Counted from the first letter of the stretch, positions 36,559 to 45,953 are shown. The stretch is 64,000 bases of DNA from Scrofimicrobium sp. R131 (GCF_040256745.1 NZ_CP138335.1:2046001-2110000), one strand, 5' to 3'. Notes: a model not told the origin generated them from the sequence alone. Program-made: numbers and translations.

Positions 36559-37695
36559 CACCTCAACCGGCTGACCAATCACCTGCTGAATCTTGGGGTT
36601 GATGTCCCAGATGTTGACGTTCATCCCGCCCACCACTTTCCCCTCACGCACCCAAAATGCCAGGTACTTGCGGGCGTCCAGGTCACCGCGGATGACGATC
36701 TCAGCCTCTTTCATCAGCGGCGGATATCCGGACAGCTCCATCCCCAGGTCGTACTGGTCGGTGTAGAAGTAGGGAATCTCATCCTGCACGACCTGCTGGC
36801 CCAGCATGGTTCGAGCCGCGACCTTGCCGCCGGCCAGCGCGTTGGACCAGTGCTCCACCCGCAGGTGCTCACCCAGGCTCGGGTGGAATGAGTTGGCAAT
36901 ATCGCCGGCGGCCAGGATATCCGGGTCCGAGGTGACCAGCGAGGAGTCAGTCAGGACGCCGTTGGACAGTTCCAGGCCGGCCGCCTCGGCCAGAGACAGG
37001 TTCAGGGTGGCGCCCACCCCGACCACAACCACGTCGGCTGGCACCTCCTGACCATCGAAGCGCACCGCCTCTTCCGTCATCCCCTCCACGGTGACCCCCA
37101 GCTGGAACTTGACGCCGTGCTCCTCGTGCATCCGCTGGAACTCCCGGCCAATCTTCTCCCCCAGGGCCGCAGACAGCGGAACTTCACCTCGTGAAAGGAC
37201 GGTGACGTCGGCGCCCAGTTGACGGGCGGTGGCCGCTACCTCCATCCCGATCCAGCCCGAGCCCACCACGACCAGGCGGCGGCCCTGGAGCCGGGGGGCC
37301 AGGGCGTCGGCATCGGCCAGGGTCCGCAGGGTCAGTGCCCCCTCGAACCCGGGCAGGGTCCGGGCCGTGGCGCCGGTCGCCAGCAGCAGCTTGTCGTAGG
37401 TGAGCTCCTGCCCGTCGCTCAGGCTGACCCGGTGGTCGTCCCGATCAATCCCGGCCGCCTTCACCTGCGGGCGCACGTCGATGTTCTGCTCCCGATACCA
37501 GGATTCGGGTTTGAGGATCACCTGGTCCAGACCCTCGGTTCCCTGCAAGTAACCCTTGGACAGCGGCGGCCGCTGATAGGGCAGCTGCGGCTCCTGAGCC
37601 ACCACCGTGACGGGACCCTGATAGCCCTCTTTCCGCAGGATTCGCGCCGCGGTTCCGGCGGCCAGACCGCCACCAACTATGACCATGCCCGACAT
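36541..37695 (-). CDS. FAD/NAD(P)-dependent oxidoreductase, ferredoxin/rubredoxin reductase type
   Basis: 384 residues. The FAD-binding motif MVIVGGGLAAGTAARILRK is at the N-terminus, PYQRPPLSKGYLQG is the family's second conserved block, the NAD-binding motif is LVVVGSGWIGMEVAATARQLG, and ILAAGDIANSF is the closing FAD contact. A C-terminal reductase domain (LEVLDQQF end) follows. These flavoproteins pass electrons from NAD(P)H to a ferredoxin, rubredoxin or dioxygenase system, but no such partner lies nearby. GAGGGG is present upstream of the ATG. Its 3' end overlaps convergent mntH. Confidence 0.9.
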   Translation of the reverse strand: MSGMVIVGGGLAAGTAARILRKEGYQGPVTVVAQEPQLPYQRPPLSKGYLQGTEGLDQVILKPESWYREQNIDVRPQVKAAGIDRDDHRVSLSDGQELTYDKLLLATGATARTLPGFEGALTLRTLADADALAPRLQGRRLVVVGSGWIGMEVAATARQLGADVTVLSRGEVPLSAALGEKIGREFQRMHEEHGVKFQLGVTVEGMTEEAVRFDGQEVPADVVVVGVGATLNLSLAEAAGLELSNGVLTDSSLVTSDPDILAAGDIANSFHPSLGEHLRVEHWSNALAGGKVAARTMLGQQVVQDEIPYFYTDQYDLGMELSGYPPLMKEAEIVIRGDLDARKYLAFWVREGKVVGGMNVNIWDINPKIQQVIGQPVEVLDQQF

Positions 37696-37763
37696 TTTTG
37701 CCCCTCTTTTCGCCAGATAGCTTCACTTTCAAGCTAGGCCAGCCCCCGGGGTGCGTCAAGAGT

Positions 37764-38540
37764 TCAGACGCCGCGACGCCACCTCAGCCAGTAGCCCAGG
37801 CCGACCGCCAAGGCTCCGTAGCCCAGGAATACCAGACCCGCCTGCCACCAGAGCAGGCCGGTCGCAGCGCCGCTGCCCGTCATGGATGAAAACGACGAGT
37901 AGAACGAGGCACCTCCGAGGGCATCCGAGGCGGCACCGGGCAGGAACTTGCCGATCGGGGCCAGGTTTTCCTGCACGGCGGCGACCAGGCGAAGGGTCGG
38001 TTCGAGGAACTGGGTAAAGCCGATCACGACCACCAGCGCGGCCGCCTGGTTTGGCACCAGCGAGCCCACCCCGACCCCAACCGCGGCCCACAGCGCCATC
38101 ACCAGCAGGCACCGCCCGATAATCTGCCACGTTTCCGCCTGATCCAGGCCGGTTTGACCGGAAAAGAAGAACGCACCGGCTCCGATGGTGGTGGCGAAGG
38201 CAATCACGCCCATGGCCGCTCCCAGGACGAAGTGGACCAGCAGTTTGGCAGCCAAGACCAACCCGCGCTTGGGGACGGTCAGGAAGGTGGGGATGATCGT
38301 GTGGTGGCGAAACTCCCCGGTCACCGCCAGCGTTCCCAGCAGCAGCGGGAAAATGAAGCCGATGGTCGAGGCAGTGGTGTAGACCATGATCGGGTCGGCC
38401 TCGACCGTCGACAGGGTCGCGCCGAGCAGCAGGGCGGTGAAACCGAGGTACACCACCATGATCAGCGTGAGGATCCACCAGGTCTTGGTGGTGAAAATCT
38501 TGAGCCACTCGGCCCGCAAGGCCTGCGCAAAGCGTGTCAT
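37764..38540 (-). CDS. ABC transporter permease (ABC-2 type)
   Basis: 258 residues with about six membrane segments and an N-terminal LRAEWLKIFTTKTWWILTL, typical of ABC-2 membrane subunits of antibiotic or lipid exporters. ATGA overlap with the upstream ATPase gene makes the two a clear exporter pair. Substrate unknown. Confidence 0.88.
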   Translation of the reverse strand: MTRFAQALRAEWLKIFTTKTWWILTLIMVVYLGFTALLLGATLSTVEADPIMVYTTASTIGFIFPLLLGTLAVTGEFRHHTIIPTFLTVPKRGLVLAAKLLVHFVLGAAMGVIAFATTIGAGAFFFSGQTGLDQAETWQIIGRCLLVMALWAAVGVGVGSLVPNQAAALVVVIGFTQFLEPTLRLVAAVQENLAPIGKFLPGAASDALGGASFYSSFSSMTGSGAATGLLWWQAGLVFLGYGALAVGLGYWLRWRRGV

Positions 38541-39430
38541 CGGGCACCTCCGGTCAGCTCCAGGAACATGGCTTCCAGGTCGTCTTGCGATTGGGACAGG
38601 TGGGTGAGCGCCACCCCGGCTTGCAGGGCAATCGCGCCCACCGCCTCGGGGGTCGCCCCGGTCACGGCCAGTTGGTTCCCGGCCCGGCTGGCACTGAGCT
38701 GGGCCGCGTGCAGGGCCCGGGCCAGGGCCGCATTGTCGACCGAGTTGACCAGGACCGAGGTGGAGCGGCCAGCCTCGATCTCACGCAGGTCCCCGGCGGC
38801 CACCACCTGCCCTCGGTTGATGATGACGATGTCCTGGGCGATCTGCTGGACTTCCCCCAGCAGGTGTGAGCTGATCAGGACGGTTCGGCCCTGCCCAGCC
38901 AGATACTGCAGCAACTCCCTCATCCATCGAATGCCCTCCGGGTCCAGCCCGTTCGCGGGCTCATCCAGGACCAGGACCGGCGGGTCGGCCAGCAGGGCGG
39001 TGGCCAACCCGAGGCGCTGGCGCATTCCCAGCGAGTAGCCCCCCACTTTTCGCCCGGCCGCTCCGGTCAGTCCCACCATGGACAGGACCTCGTCAATCCG
39101 CTCCGGGTCGGCCCCCATAGCCGCTCCGTAGACGCGCAGGTGATTGCGCCCAGATCGACCGGGGTGGAAAGAGTCCGCTTCCAGCGAGGCCCCCACCACC
39201 AGCGCGGAGGAGGGGTAGTCGCGGTAGGGTCGCTCGCCCACCAGGGCCTGACCGCTGTCGGCCTGGTCCAGGCCGAGCAAAATGCGCAGGGTCGTGGTCT
39301 TGCCGGCCCCGTTTGGACCCAGAAAGCCGGTCACTCGCCCGGGAGTGACGGTAAAGGAGACGTCTTCCAGGGCTCTGACGGACCCGAAGCGTTTAGTCAG
39401 GTGTTCAATCACGATCGGATAGGTCGGCAA
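38537..39430 (-). CDS. ABC transporter ATP-binding protein (drug/lipid exporter type)
   Basis: 297 residues. Walker A GPNGAGKTT, signature YSLGMRQRLGLA and Walker B VLVLDEPANGLDP are intact. The C-terminal extension with VLVNSVDNAALARAL is typical of the CcmA/DrrA-like exporters. The start is TTG (39430), preceded by AAGGAGGG at 6 bases, better than any in-frame ATG or GTG. It drives the permease encoded by the overlapping downstream gene. Confidence 0.92.
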   Translation of the reverse strand: MPTYPIVIEHLTKRFGSVRALEDVSFTVTPGRVTGFLGPNGAGKTTTLRILLGLDQADSGQALVGERPYRDYPSSALVVGASLEADSFHPGRSGRNHLRVYGAAMGADPERIDEVLSMVGLTGAAGRKVGGYSLGMRQRLGLATALLADPPVLVLDEPANGLDPEGIRWMRELLQYLAGQGRTVLISSHLLGEVQQIAQDIVIINRGQVVAAGDLREIEAGRSTSVLVNSVDNAALARALHAAQLSASRAGNQLAVTGATPEAVGAIALQAGVALTHLSQSQDDLEAMFLELTGGAR

Positions 39431-39946
39431 CGCGTTCCCTCCTTGCAGGTCGGGCCGCGGGGAGTGTCGTCGCCGCGGGTAGAAACGCTCACAAATGTCA
39501 AGATACCGGACTTTATGGCTCTCAAGTCAGGCCCCAAACATATTCGCGGGTAGAGTGAGATTCATCACAGTCACCCAATGAGCCCACAGGACGTTCGCCC
39601 AGGTCAACGGCTTCATTGAAACATTTCAACCGGTCAAGGCAAAACGACTGTGCGATTACTAATGATCGAGCATACCCGCATCACTCACCAACCGTCACCC
39701 ATGTTCGTCGACTTGTTATGACATTAACCTATGGCTAAGGGCCAATTAACTCCCCCGCTGGTCCCGCTCGAACACTCACCCGGCACTCGAACCGGACCTT
39801 CACAATCTTTGTTCGGACATTTTTTCCGACCGTCGGGTCGGTCTTTTTCCTCTCTAGGGAGCAAATAGGGCTGGTGTATTCTAAAGGAGCGTTTTTGGAC
39901 ATGGTCCCAGAACCATTTTTGCCCTTCCACACAGAAAGACGAAGCA
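39431..39946. other. 516-bp intergenic region before the PTS gene
   Basis: This stretch is AT-richer than its surroundings and contains no convincing gene. The only longer frame, on the minus strand at 39724-39947, has no recognisable family. It holds a terminator-like hairpin at 39826-39848, TATTCT at 39877-39882 as a possible -10, and a short hairpin at 39901-39916 followed by five T's. All three lie in the last 130 bases before the PTS gene. Confidence 0.5.
39812..39848 (+). terminator. Terminator with overlapping alternative hairpin upstream of the PTS gene
   Basis: CCGACC-GTCG-GGTCGG (39826-39841) followed by TCTTTTT is a good intrinsic terminator about 100 bases before the PTS start. 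TTCGGA at 39812-39817 can instead pair with TCCGA at 39825-39829, which shares bases with the 5' arm. The two hairpins exclude each other. That is the form of an antiterminator/terminator pair, although it could equally mark the end of an upstream short transcript. Confidence 0.55.
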
Positions 39947-41872
39947 ATGAAGTTTCTTCAGCGACTCGGCAAGTCGATGATGCTCCCCGTCTCAGTTCTG
40001 CCCGTAGCCGCGATCCTGATGGGGATCTCCTACTGGATCAATACTGCGACCGGCGGAGAGAACATCGTCTCAGCCTTCCTTGGCGCCGCAGGCGGCGCGC
40101 TCCTCAACAACATGGCCCTGCTGTTCGCGGTTGGTATCTCAATCGGCATGGCCACCAAATCCGACGGTACCTCAGCCCTAGCAGGCCTGGTCTCGTGGCT
40201 GGTTGTCACCACCCTGCTGAACCCGACCACGGTCGCGATCTTCAAGGGACTCGACGATGTGGAAATGGTCCCCGCGGCTTTTGGTCAAATCCAAAACGTA
40301 TTTGTGGGTATCCTCTGCGGTCTAATTGGTGCCTACTCATATAACAAGTTCAAGGACACGAAGCTTCCCGACGCTCTGGCGTTCTTCTCCGGGCGCCGCT
40401 CGGTGGCCATTGTCGCGGCATTCTTCGCGATTATCCTGGCCATCCTCCTGTTCTTCATCTGGCCGGTCGTGTACGCGGGCCTGGTGGCCTTCGGCGAATG
40501 GATCGTCAACCTCGGCTTCTTCGGGGCTGGCCTCTACGGCTTCTTCAACCGGCTGCTGATTCCGTTCGGTCTGCACCACGCCCTGAACTCCGTGTTCTGG
40601 TTCGACGTGGCCGGCATCAACGACCTGAACAACTTCCTGGCCGGCACCGGCACCTACGGCGTCACCGGTCAGTTCATGACCGGCTTCTTCCCCGTGATGA
40701 TGTTCGGTCTGCCGGGCGCGGCTCTGGCCATGTACGTGACCGCCGATTCGAAGAAGAAGAAGGTTGTCTACGGCCTGATGCTCTCCGGCGCGGTTTCGGC
40801 CTTCCTGGTCGGCGTGACCGAGCCCCTCGAGTTCGCGTTCATGTTCGTGGCTCCCGTCCTGTACCTGATCCACGCAATCTTCATGGGTATCTCCCTGGCG
40901 GTCAGCGCAATCCTGCCGGTCCGGATGGGCTTCGGCTTCTCCGGCGGGTTCATTGACCTGTTCCTGAACTGGACCAACCCGATGGCACAGAACCCGTGGA
41001 TCATCCTGCTGATGGGCATCTTCTGGTTCGTGGTCTACTTCCTGGTCTTCCGCTGGGTCATCCTCAAGTTCAAGCTGAAGACCCCCGGTCGCGAAGATGA
41101 CGACCTGGAGGTTTCCGAGGACGCCGTCGCCCAGAGCGGTTCGAAGGACGAAGGCTACCTGCGCACCGGTGCCGCCTTCATCGATGCTCTCGGTGGCAAG
41201 GCCAACATCACCGACCTGGACAACTGCGCCACCCGGCTCCGCCTGGAGCTGGCCGACGTGTCCCGGGTGGACGAGGCGGCCCTGCGTCGCGCGGGTGCAG
41301 CCGGCACCATGAAGCCCGGCGGCAAGTCCTTCCAGGTGATCTACGGGCTGAACGCTCAGTTCGTCAAGGACGCCATGGAACGGCTGATGTCCGGCGAGGC
41401 AACTGCCCCCACCAGCGCCCCGGCCGCCACCCCGGCGGGCGACGTGCTGGTCGAGGCTCCGGCCGCCGTGCAGGTAAAGCTGCGCCAGCCGGTTGCGGGT
41501 GAAGTCGTGGCGCTGGAGACGGTTCCGGACCCGACCTTTGCCGGCAAAGTGATGGGCCCGGGCGTGGCGATTGAGCCCACCGGCGACACCGTGGTGGCCC
41601 CGGCCGACGCGACGGTCGCGATGGTGTTCAAGACCGGTCACGCGGTGGCGCTGAAGCTGGATGACGGCACCGAGCTGCTGATCCACGTGGGCCTCGACAC
41701 GGTCGACATGGGCGGCGACGGGTTCGAAACCCTGGTGACCAAGGGCGAGCACGTCCTGGCGGGCACCCCGCTGCTCCGGTTCGACGCGGCCAAGATCCGC
41801 GCTGCCGGACACCCGACCGTCACCCCGGTGATCGTCATGAACAACAAGGCGGCTGAGATCGTCTTCGTCTAG
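39947..41872 (+). CDS. nagE: PTS permease IICBA, N-acetylglucosamine type
   Basis: 641 residues with three PTS domains in one chain. EIIC (1 to about 380) has about ten membrane helices and FFNRLLIPFGLHHALNSVFWF, closest to NagE-type transporters. EIIB has the phosphorylated Cys at about residue 427 in DLDNCATRLRLEL. EIIA has GTELLIHVGLDTVDMGG, with the phosphoryl-acceptor His near residue 580. It would take up and phosphorylate GlcNAc, or possibly glucose, using HPr-phosphate. MurQ at the start of the window also makes GlcNAc-6-phosphate. A perfect terminator follows, and the upstream leader holds attenuator-like hairpins. Confidence 0.88.
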   Translation: MKFLQRLGKSMMLPVSVLPVAAILMGISYWINTATGGENIVSAFLGAAGGALLNNMALLFAVGISIGMATKSDGTSALAGLVSWLVVTTLLNPTTVAIFKGLDDVEMVPAAFGQIQNVFVGILCGLIGAYSYNKFKDTKLPDALAFFSGRRSVAIVAAFFAIILAILLFFIWPVVYAGLVAFGEWIVNLGFFGAGLYGFFNRLLIPFGLHHALNSVFWFDVAGINDLNNFLAGTGTYGVTGQFMTGFFPVMMFGLPGAALAMYVTADSKKKKVVYGLMLSGAVSAFLVGVTEPLEFAFMFVAPVLYLIHAIFMGISLAVSAILPVRMGFGFSGGFIDLFLNWTNPMAQNPWIILLMGIFWFVVYFLVFRWVILKFKLKTPGREDDDLEVSEDAVAQSGSKDEGYLRTGAAFIDALGGKANITDLDNCATRLRLELADVSRVDEAALRRAGAAGTMKPGGKSFQVIYGLNAQFVKDAMERLMSGEATAPTSAPAATPAGDVLVEAPAAVQVKLRQPVAGEVVALETVPDPTFAGKVMGPGVAIEPTGDTVVAPADATVAMVFKTGHAVALKLDDGTELLIHVGLDTVDMGGDGFETLVTKGEHVLAGTPLLRFDAAKIRAAGHPTVTPVIVMNNKAAEIVFV

Positions 41873-41884
41873 TTCAACTAGGAG

Positions 41885-41919
41885 GATGGGCCAGTTCTTC
41901 GGAGCTGGCCCATCTTTTT
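41885..41919 (+). terminator. Intrinsic terminator of the PTS gene
   Basis: Perfect 10-bp arms GATGGGCCAG (41885-41894) and CTGGCCCATC (41905-41914) are followed by TTTTT. Confidence 0.92.
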
Positions 41920-42080
41920 GTTAAGTCCCGAGTTGAAGCCGGCTTGGGGGCGAGGTTCGCCCGCCCGGCAGTGGGGACAGGCTGCCGGACAAGACCTCCG
42001 ACCGGCCCGACGGTTCGATCCCTCACCCGTCACTCAACCATCGGTCCCAACTGGGGCCTTGGCTCCGGGCAATGCCCCGG

Positions 42081-43142
42081 CTAACGGTCTTTGAGTTGGT
42101 CGGTGACTCGTCCCGTGGTGGCGAGCACGGCTAGGGGCGTTCCCAAGGCAAATCCGAGCAGTGCGGTTGAGGTAAGGGTTCTCCAAATCAGGCTAACGGT
42201 ATCGGCGCCGAGAGGGCTGTGCACGGTGACAGCCGCGAGAGTAACAGTAAGCAAGACTGCAGCAGCAAGCGCGGGGACCACGATCAGGACTGTTTCGATT
42301 GAAATCAGTGCAGCGACAATGGATCGGGCGGAACCGAAGGCCTGGTAGATCGCCAGTTCAGTGCGCCGGCTCCACACGCCGAATGCCAGGACTAGGGCCA
42401 GAAGCGCTGCGGCTGGAATCCAGGGAACTTTGTCGGCAAAAGAGTGCCACTGCTGGCCTGGAGTTGCGGATCCCGAACTGGAGCTCAGGTAGGGCTTGAT
42501 CTGTGCGCCGGGAACCGAGCCGAATGCGTATTTGAGGATTTCCTCGCCGTGTTGAACTGCTCCGGGTTCCATTCTGATCCAGCAGTCGAGGAGGGGCTGA
42601 TTCGGTTGACTGATGACGAGGAGGTGGGAGGTGAACTGGTCGGGACGAACTGTGGGCGCGGTTCGGGTTTGAACTGTCGCTTCGTTCCCGTTGCTATCCT
42701 GGATTCTGGAGCCAACACCGAGAACGCCAAGTTGCTCAAGGTCGACACCGAGGATAACTCCGGTGGTGGAGGAGGTGGTTGCCCAGACCTTCAGGGCGTT
42801 GGGAGTAATACCTTTGGTGGGTATTGATGGGGTCTGCGGCAGTGTTCTCACAGAGGGAGGCGAAGCGAGCGTAGTTCCCCCGGCCGCCGCGACTCCTCCA
42901 TACCGATTGAGGGATTCGCAGGTGGTACCGTCAAGGGGCGCTTCGGGAGTGGCTGCGGCCGACCACACCAGCCCACCTAGATCCTGTCGGCTCCATTCTT
43001 GCTCCAGGGCGGTGCGGGCTTGGTCGAAGGTCAGCAGGCCAAAGACGGTAAGAAGGAAGGTGAGGACGAGCCCGACCCCAAGGTGGGTGGGCCCCAGGTT
43101 GCGCAGCGCTTCAGTGAAAAGTTCTTTTGGCCGCCACGTCAT
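42081..43142 (-). CDS. MacB/FtsX-like ABC transporter permease
   Basis: 353 residues. The N-terminal GVGLVLTFLLTVFGLLTF membrane segment is followed by a large extracytoplasmic region of about 190 residues containing two cysteines, then three more membrane segments. This is the topology of FtsX/MacB permeases. It is the last gene of a four-gene minus-strand operon. The ATG overlaps the ATPase stop (ATGA). Base composition is visibly lower in GC than in the flanks. The exported molecule is unknown. Confidence 0.8.
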   Translation of the reverse strand: MTWRPKELFTEALRNLGPTHLGVGLVLTFLLTVFGLLTFDQARTALEQEWSRQDLGGLVWSAAATPEAPLDGTTCESLNRYGGVAAAGGTTLASPPSVRTLPQTPSIPTKGITPNALKVWATTSSTTGVILGVDLEQLGVLGVGSRIQDSNGNEATVQTRTAPTVRPDQFTSHLLVISQPNQPLLDCWIRMEPGAVQHGEEILKYAFGSVPGAQIKPYLSSSSGSATPGQQWHSFADKVPWIPAAALLALVLAFGVWSRRTELAIYQAFGSARSIVAALISIETVLIVVPALAAAVLLTVTLAAVTVHSPLGADTVSLIWRTLTSTALLGFALGTPLAVLATTGRVTDQLKDR

Positions 43143-43813
43143 GACTGCCTCCGGCGAGGAGTAATCGGGTCCGAATGGACCCTGTCGCCAAGGTAGACTA
43201 TCCGGTCTGCAAGTTGGGCAATGTCTTCATCGTGGGTGGTGACCAGAAGGCTGGTACCCCGCGCGGACTGGAAGAGCGCTTCCCCCACAATCTGTGCAGT
43301 TCTCTGGTCCAGGTTGGCGGTGGGTTCATCCGCCAAGAGGATAGACGGGTTGGTGACAAGCGCGCGGGCTACCCCAACGCGCTGAGCCTCGCCGCCTGAC
43401 AGAGTTCGCGCCTGCCTCGCCTCATAGCCCGCCAATCCCACCTCGGCCAGTTTTACACTTGCGGTGTCGTGAGCAGCGCGACGGGTCACTCCTTTGGCTA
43501 GGAGGGGGAGAGCAGCATTGTCCAGGACGCTGCGCCGGGGAAGAAGACTAACGGTCTGCAAGACCCAGGAAATGGTGTGGCCGAGCAGCGAAGACGCATC
43601 GGACACAGTGCGCGGGCGCTCATCTATGGTCACGGTGCCAGCTTGTGGTTTCAAGAGAAGGCCTGCCACTGATAGCAGTGTGGACTTGCCGCGTCCGGAG
43701 GGACCCATCAAGGCCACGCGTTCTCCCGGTTCAACCGTTAGGCTCACGTCGTGGAGCACATCCGTGCTCATCCCGGGATAGCGGAACGTGACGTGGGACA
43801 GGGTCAGAGACAT
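43139..43813 (-). CDS. ABC transporter ATP-binding protein, MacB/LolD type
   Basis: 224 residues. Walker [12 protein letters not shown] (usual GPSGSGKST with Arg for Ser), signature [15 protein letters not shown], Walker [13 protein letters not shown] and H-loop VTTHDED are all intact. It belongs to the MacB/LolD/SalX class that pairs with FtsX-like permeases, as here. It overlaps the adaptor gene upstream by 10 bases and the permease gene downstream by 4. Confidence 0.92.
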   Translation of the reverse strand: MSLTLSHVTFRYPGMSTDVLHDVSLTVEPGERVALMGPSGRGKSTLLSVAGLLLKPQAGTVTIDERPRTVSDASSLLGHTISWVLQTVSLLPRRSVLDNAALPLLAKGVTRRAAHDTASVKLAEVGLAGYEARQARTLSGGEAQRVGVARALVTNPSILLADEPTANLDQRTAQIVGEALFQSARGTSLLVTTHDEDIAQLADRIVYLGDRVHSDPITPRRRQS

Positions 43814-44886
43814 TGGGCGGAATCCAGGATCTCACCGGGGTTGAGTAGCACGATGTCGCCGATCGCAATGTCTCCATCTATCACCACAGACCCGTCGACA
43901 AGCCCGTCCAGAACAGAAACAGGAGCTTTAGTGAACTCATTTGTGTTTCGTTGGACTGCAACACACGTGTTCACACCGTCACTGATTAGGGCTGCAGCCG
44001 GGACAGACATGCCGCTTTCTGGTTCAGCCAAACGAAGGTTGCCTTCAACCGTTGCGGTATCGCCTTCGGTGGGGCGAGACGTTGTGTGGGCAGCCTGGTC
44101 AAGATCCGCAACTACCCAGCCGTCCTCCGTGAGAGAAAGGGCCACGGTCTTCCCTTCAAAAGTGAAAACGTAGTCACCGACCGGGGCGCCCTCATCATTG
44201 GCAGGGGTGACTGTAGCCGCAGTTGGCAGCGACAGCCCCGTTGCCAGCGGTTCCCCGGCAGCGGGCACCGGCTGACCAGCTCGGATCTTGACCTGATCAA
44301 CGGTGTAAGAGGGTGCCGGTAGGCGGACAAACCAGGCCGGAGAGAACGTGCCTGTGGGTTGGGCGACCCCTTGCTGACTCTCCCATTTCTTGACCAAGAG
44401 TTCGGTGCCATCCCCGAAGTCTCCATCAACCCACACCGCCCACTCGGGCAAAAGCGAGTTCAAAACTGTTTGCATGAGGGCGACATCGTCACCTTTGTCC
44501 CCCTTGCTCAGCTCCCGGAAAAACACCCCGTCATCCACGTAGGCCACGACCTGCCGGTCATCAACAGAATATAAGCGGGACCCATTCGAAAGCTCCGTCC
44601 CCGGAGCCATCTCGATCGACGTGACGGTCCCGGTCTGACTTGGGGCAATCAGGTCGCTAACGGGCGTGAACTTCACTGCGAGCGTGGCATCTACCGAAAA
44701 CCTCGCTTCGGCTTCCACCACCGGGACCGTCACTGGAACCGGCGCAGGATCCAAGTCACTCAACGAGCGTGGAACATCAAAAGAAAGCAACCACGCAGTG
44801 ACCACCGCCGCAATCCCTAACCCAAGAGTGCCAAGCAAATACCACAATCCGCCGCGCCCACCTGACGCCCCAGCCTTTGCGTGCAT
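43804..44886 (-). CDS. Membrane-anchored adaptor with peptidoglycan-binding domain
   Basis: 360 residues from ATG 44886, with GGGAGA 6 bases upstream. One N-terminal transmembrane segment (LLGTLGLGIAAVVTAWLLSF) leads to an extracytoplasmic part with HlyD-like beta segments (TPVSDLIAPSQTGTVTSIEMAPGTEL). A PG-binding repeat follows (LSKGDKGDDVALMQTVLNSLLPEWAVWVDGDFGDGTELLVKKWESQQGV), and then a lipoyl/beta-barrel-like end. In Gram-positive MacB-like exporters such a protein spans from the membrane into the wall. It lies between the lipoprotein gene (15-base gap) and the ATPase gene (overlap). Confidence 0.82.
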   Translation of the reverse strand: MHAKAGASGGRGGLWYLLGTLGLGIAAVVTAWLLSFDVPRSLSDLDPAPVPVTVPVVEAEARFSVDATLAVKFTPVSDLIAPSQTGTVTSIEMAPGTELSNGSRLYSVDDRQVVAYVDDGVFFRELSKGDKGDDVALMQTVLNSLLPEWAVWVDGDFGDGTELLVKKWESQQGVAQPTGTFSPAWFVRLPAPSYTVDQVKIRAGQPVPAAGEPLATGLSLPTAATVTPANDEGAPVGDYVFTFEGKTVALSLTEDGWVVADLDQAAHTTSRPTEGDTATVEGNLRLAEPESGMSVPAAALISDGVNTCVAVQRNTNEFTKAPVSVLDGLVDGSVVIDGDIAIGDIVLLNPGEILDSAQCL

Positions 44887-44901
44887 CAAGTTCTCCCGGT
44901 A

Positions 44902-45426
44902 CTACTCGGCATTGACGCCGCGGAACAACTTGAACAGGTGAGCCTGTAAACAGTCTTGAGCCTCGTCATTGCCATAGACTGCCTCTCCGACAACCCCTTC
45001 AAGGTCGCCCACCTTAATTCCCGACACACCGGCTGCTTCCAGGCAATCAATCATGTCTCGGTAGTCCGCCTCCCACTCTTCGCCAGAGAGAGCCATGCTC
45101 TCAATGTAGCGATTCTCCAGACTCGCCGCGTGCTTGCGGAAACACGAATCATGAGCTCGCATCATTGCATCCTCGGTTGCTTCATCCGCGTCAGCGGAAG
45201 AATTCAGAGGTATCGCGTACAGGCCGCCTGCATATTCAACCGGTTCACCGGTGTCAAACCCTTTCTCTTGAATACACTGCACGGTGGCTTGAATTCCGGC
45301 CCAATACTCTGCTTTCGTCACGGTCTTCCCAGCGTTGGGCCCGTCAGACCCGCACGAACTAAGCAGGAGTGCGCCCACCCCCATCAGTGCCGCGACTACA
45401 ATATGGTGACCCCTCTTCCGGTCCAT
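44902..45426 (-). CDS. Small secreted lipoprotein linked to the MacB-like exporter
   Basis: 174 residues from ATG 45426, with AGGGGG upstream. A signal peptide starts MDRKRGHHIVVAALMGVGAL and ends in the lipobox LLSSC. The mature part has three further cysteines (CIQEKGF, CFRKH and CLEAAG segments) plus one near the C-terminus, and no domain I recognise. As the first gene of the exporter operon it may be a substrate-binding or accessory subunit. I see no bacteriocin-like precursor gene beside it. Confidence 0.75.
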   Translation of the reverse strand: MDRKRGHHIVVAALMGVGALLLSSCGSDGPNAGKTVTKAEYWAGIQATVQCIQEKGFDTGEPVEYAGGLYAIPLNSSADADEATEDAMMRAHDSCFRKHAASLENRYIESMALSGEEWEADYRDMIDCLEAAGVSGIKVGDLEGVVGEAVYGNDEAQDCLQAHLFKLFRGVNAE

Positions 45427-45953
45427 GCTGTCCCCCTTTAGCACTAGACCAATCAGCCTCCGGCCCAGTATGTCGGCCGCGGATGGCCCCGCTAGCAGAT
45501 GGTCCAACAACCGCGAATGACGTTATTCTTATCCTGATTCGAGCCATCGTGCCGCGCCTCTTGCCCAGATAATCCGAGTCTTCAGCGTTATCTGAGTAAA
45601 GTCCTTGGCCGACTTTGGTTGTCTCAAAAGACCCGTCGCAGCGTCGCTCAGGGCGATATGAGACACATTCCACACTAGCCTCAAGTCTTGCCCAGATCAA
45701 AGCTCCCGCAAGGGCTTTTTGGACAAGCACCGAAACAATCCACGAATGGGCTGATGGGGGCAGCTTTGCGAGGAGGATTTTGAAGCTGTCTCTCCGGGAT
45801 CGTCGCGGGTCGTGCCAGTAGACTCGGAGGTGTCGGACAGTCGTCGATAAACCCGGGAAGCAAAACAGCCTTGGTCCTTCATCACGCTGCTCGGTTCCCG
45901 CTGCGGTCCCGGCGACCCGGAGGTAACCTTTTGCCCAGCCGGGACATACTGAG
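45427..45953. other. 527-bp gene-poor region between the exporter operon and tRNA-Thr
   Basis: Several short open frames occur on both strands (for example 45681-45863 on the minus strand), but none has a ribosome-binding site with a recognisable family. Base composition is AT-richer than the genome. It must contain the promoter of the exporter operon. A remnant of an integrated element is possible because it abuts a tRNA gene, but I see no integrase or clear repeat of the tRNA 3' end. Confidence 0.45.

Noticed and set aside
39724-39947. Short minus-strand frame upstream of the PTS gene
   Set aside because: It runs through the terminator hairpin and promoter, with no homology or ribosome-binding site.
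45359-45885. Minus-strand frames upstream of the lipoprotein gene, considered as transposase remnants or bacteriocin precursors
   Set aside because: None showed a DDE motif, integrase signature, leader Gly-Gly or a signal peptide. They read as noise.
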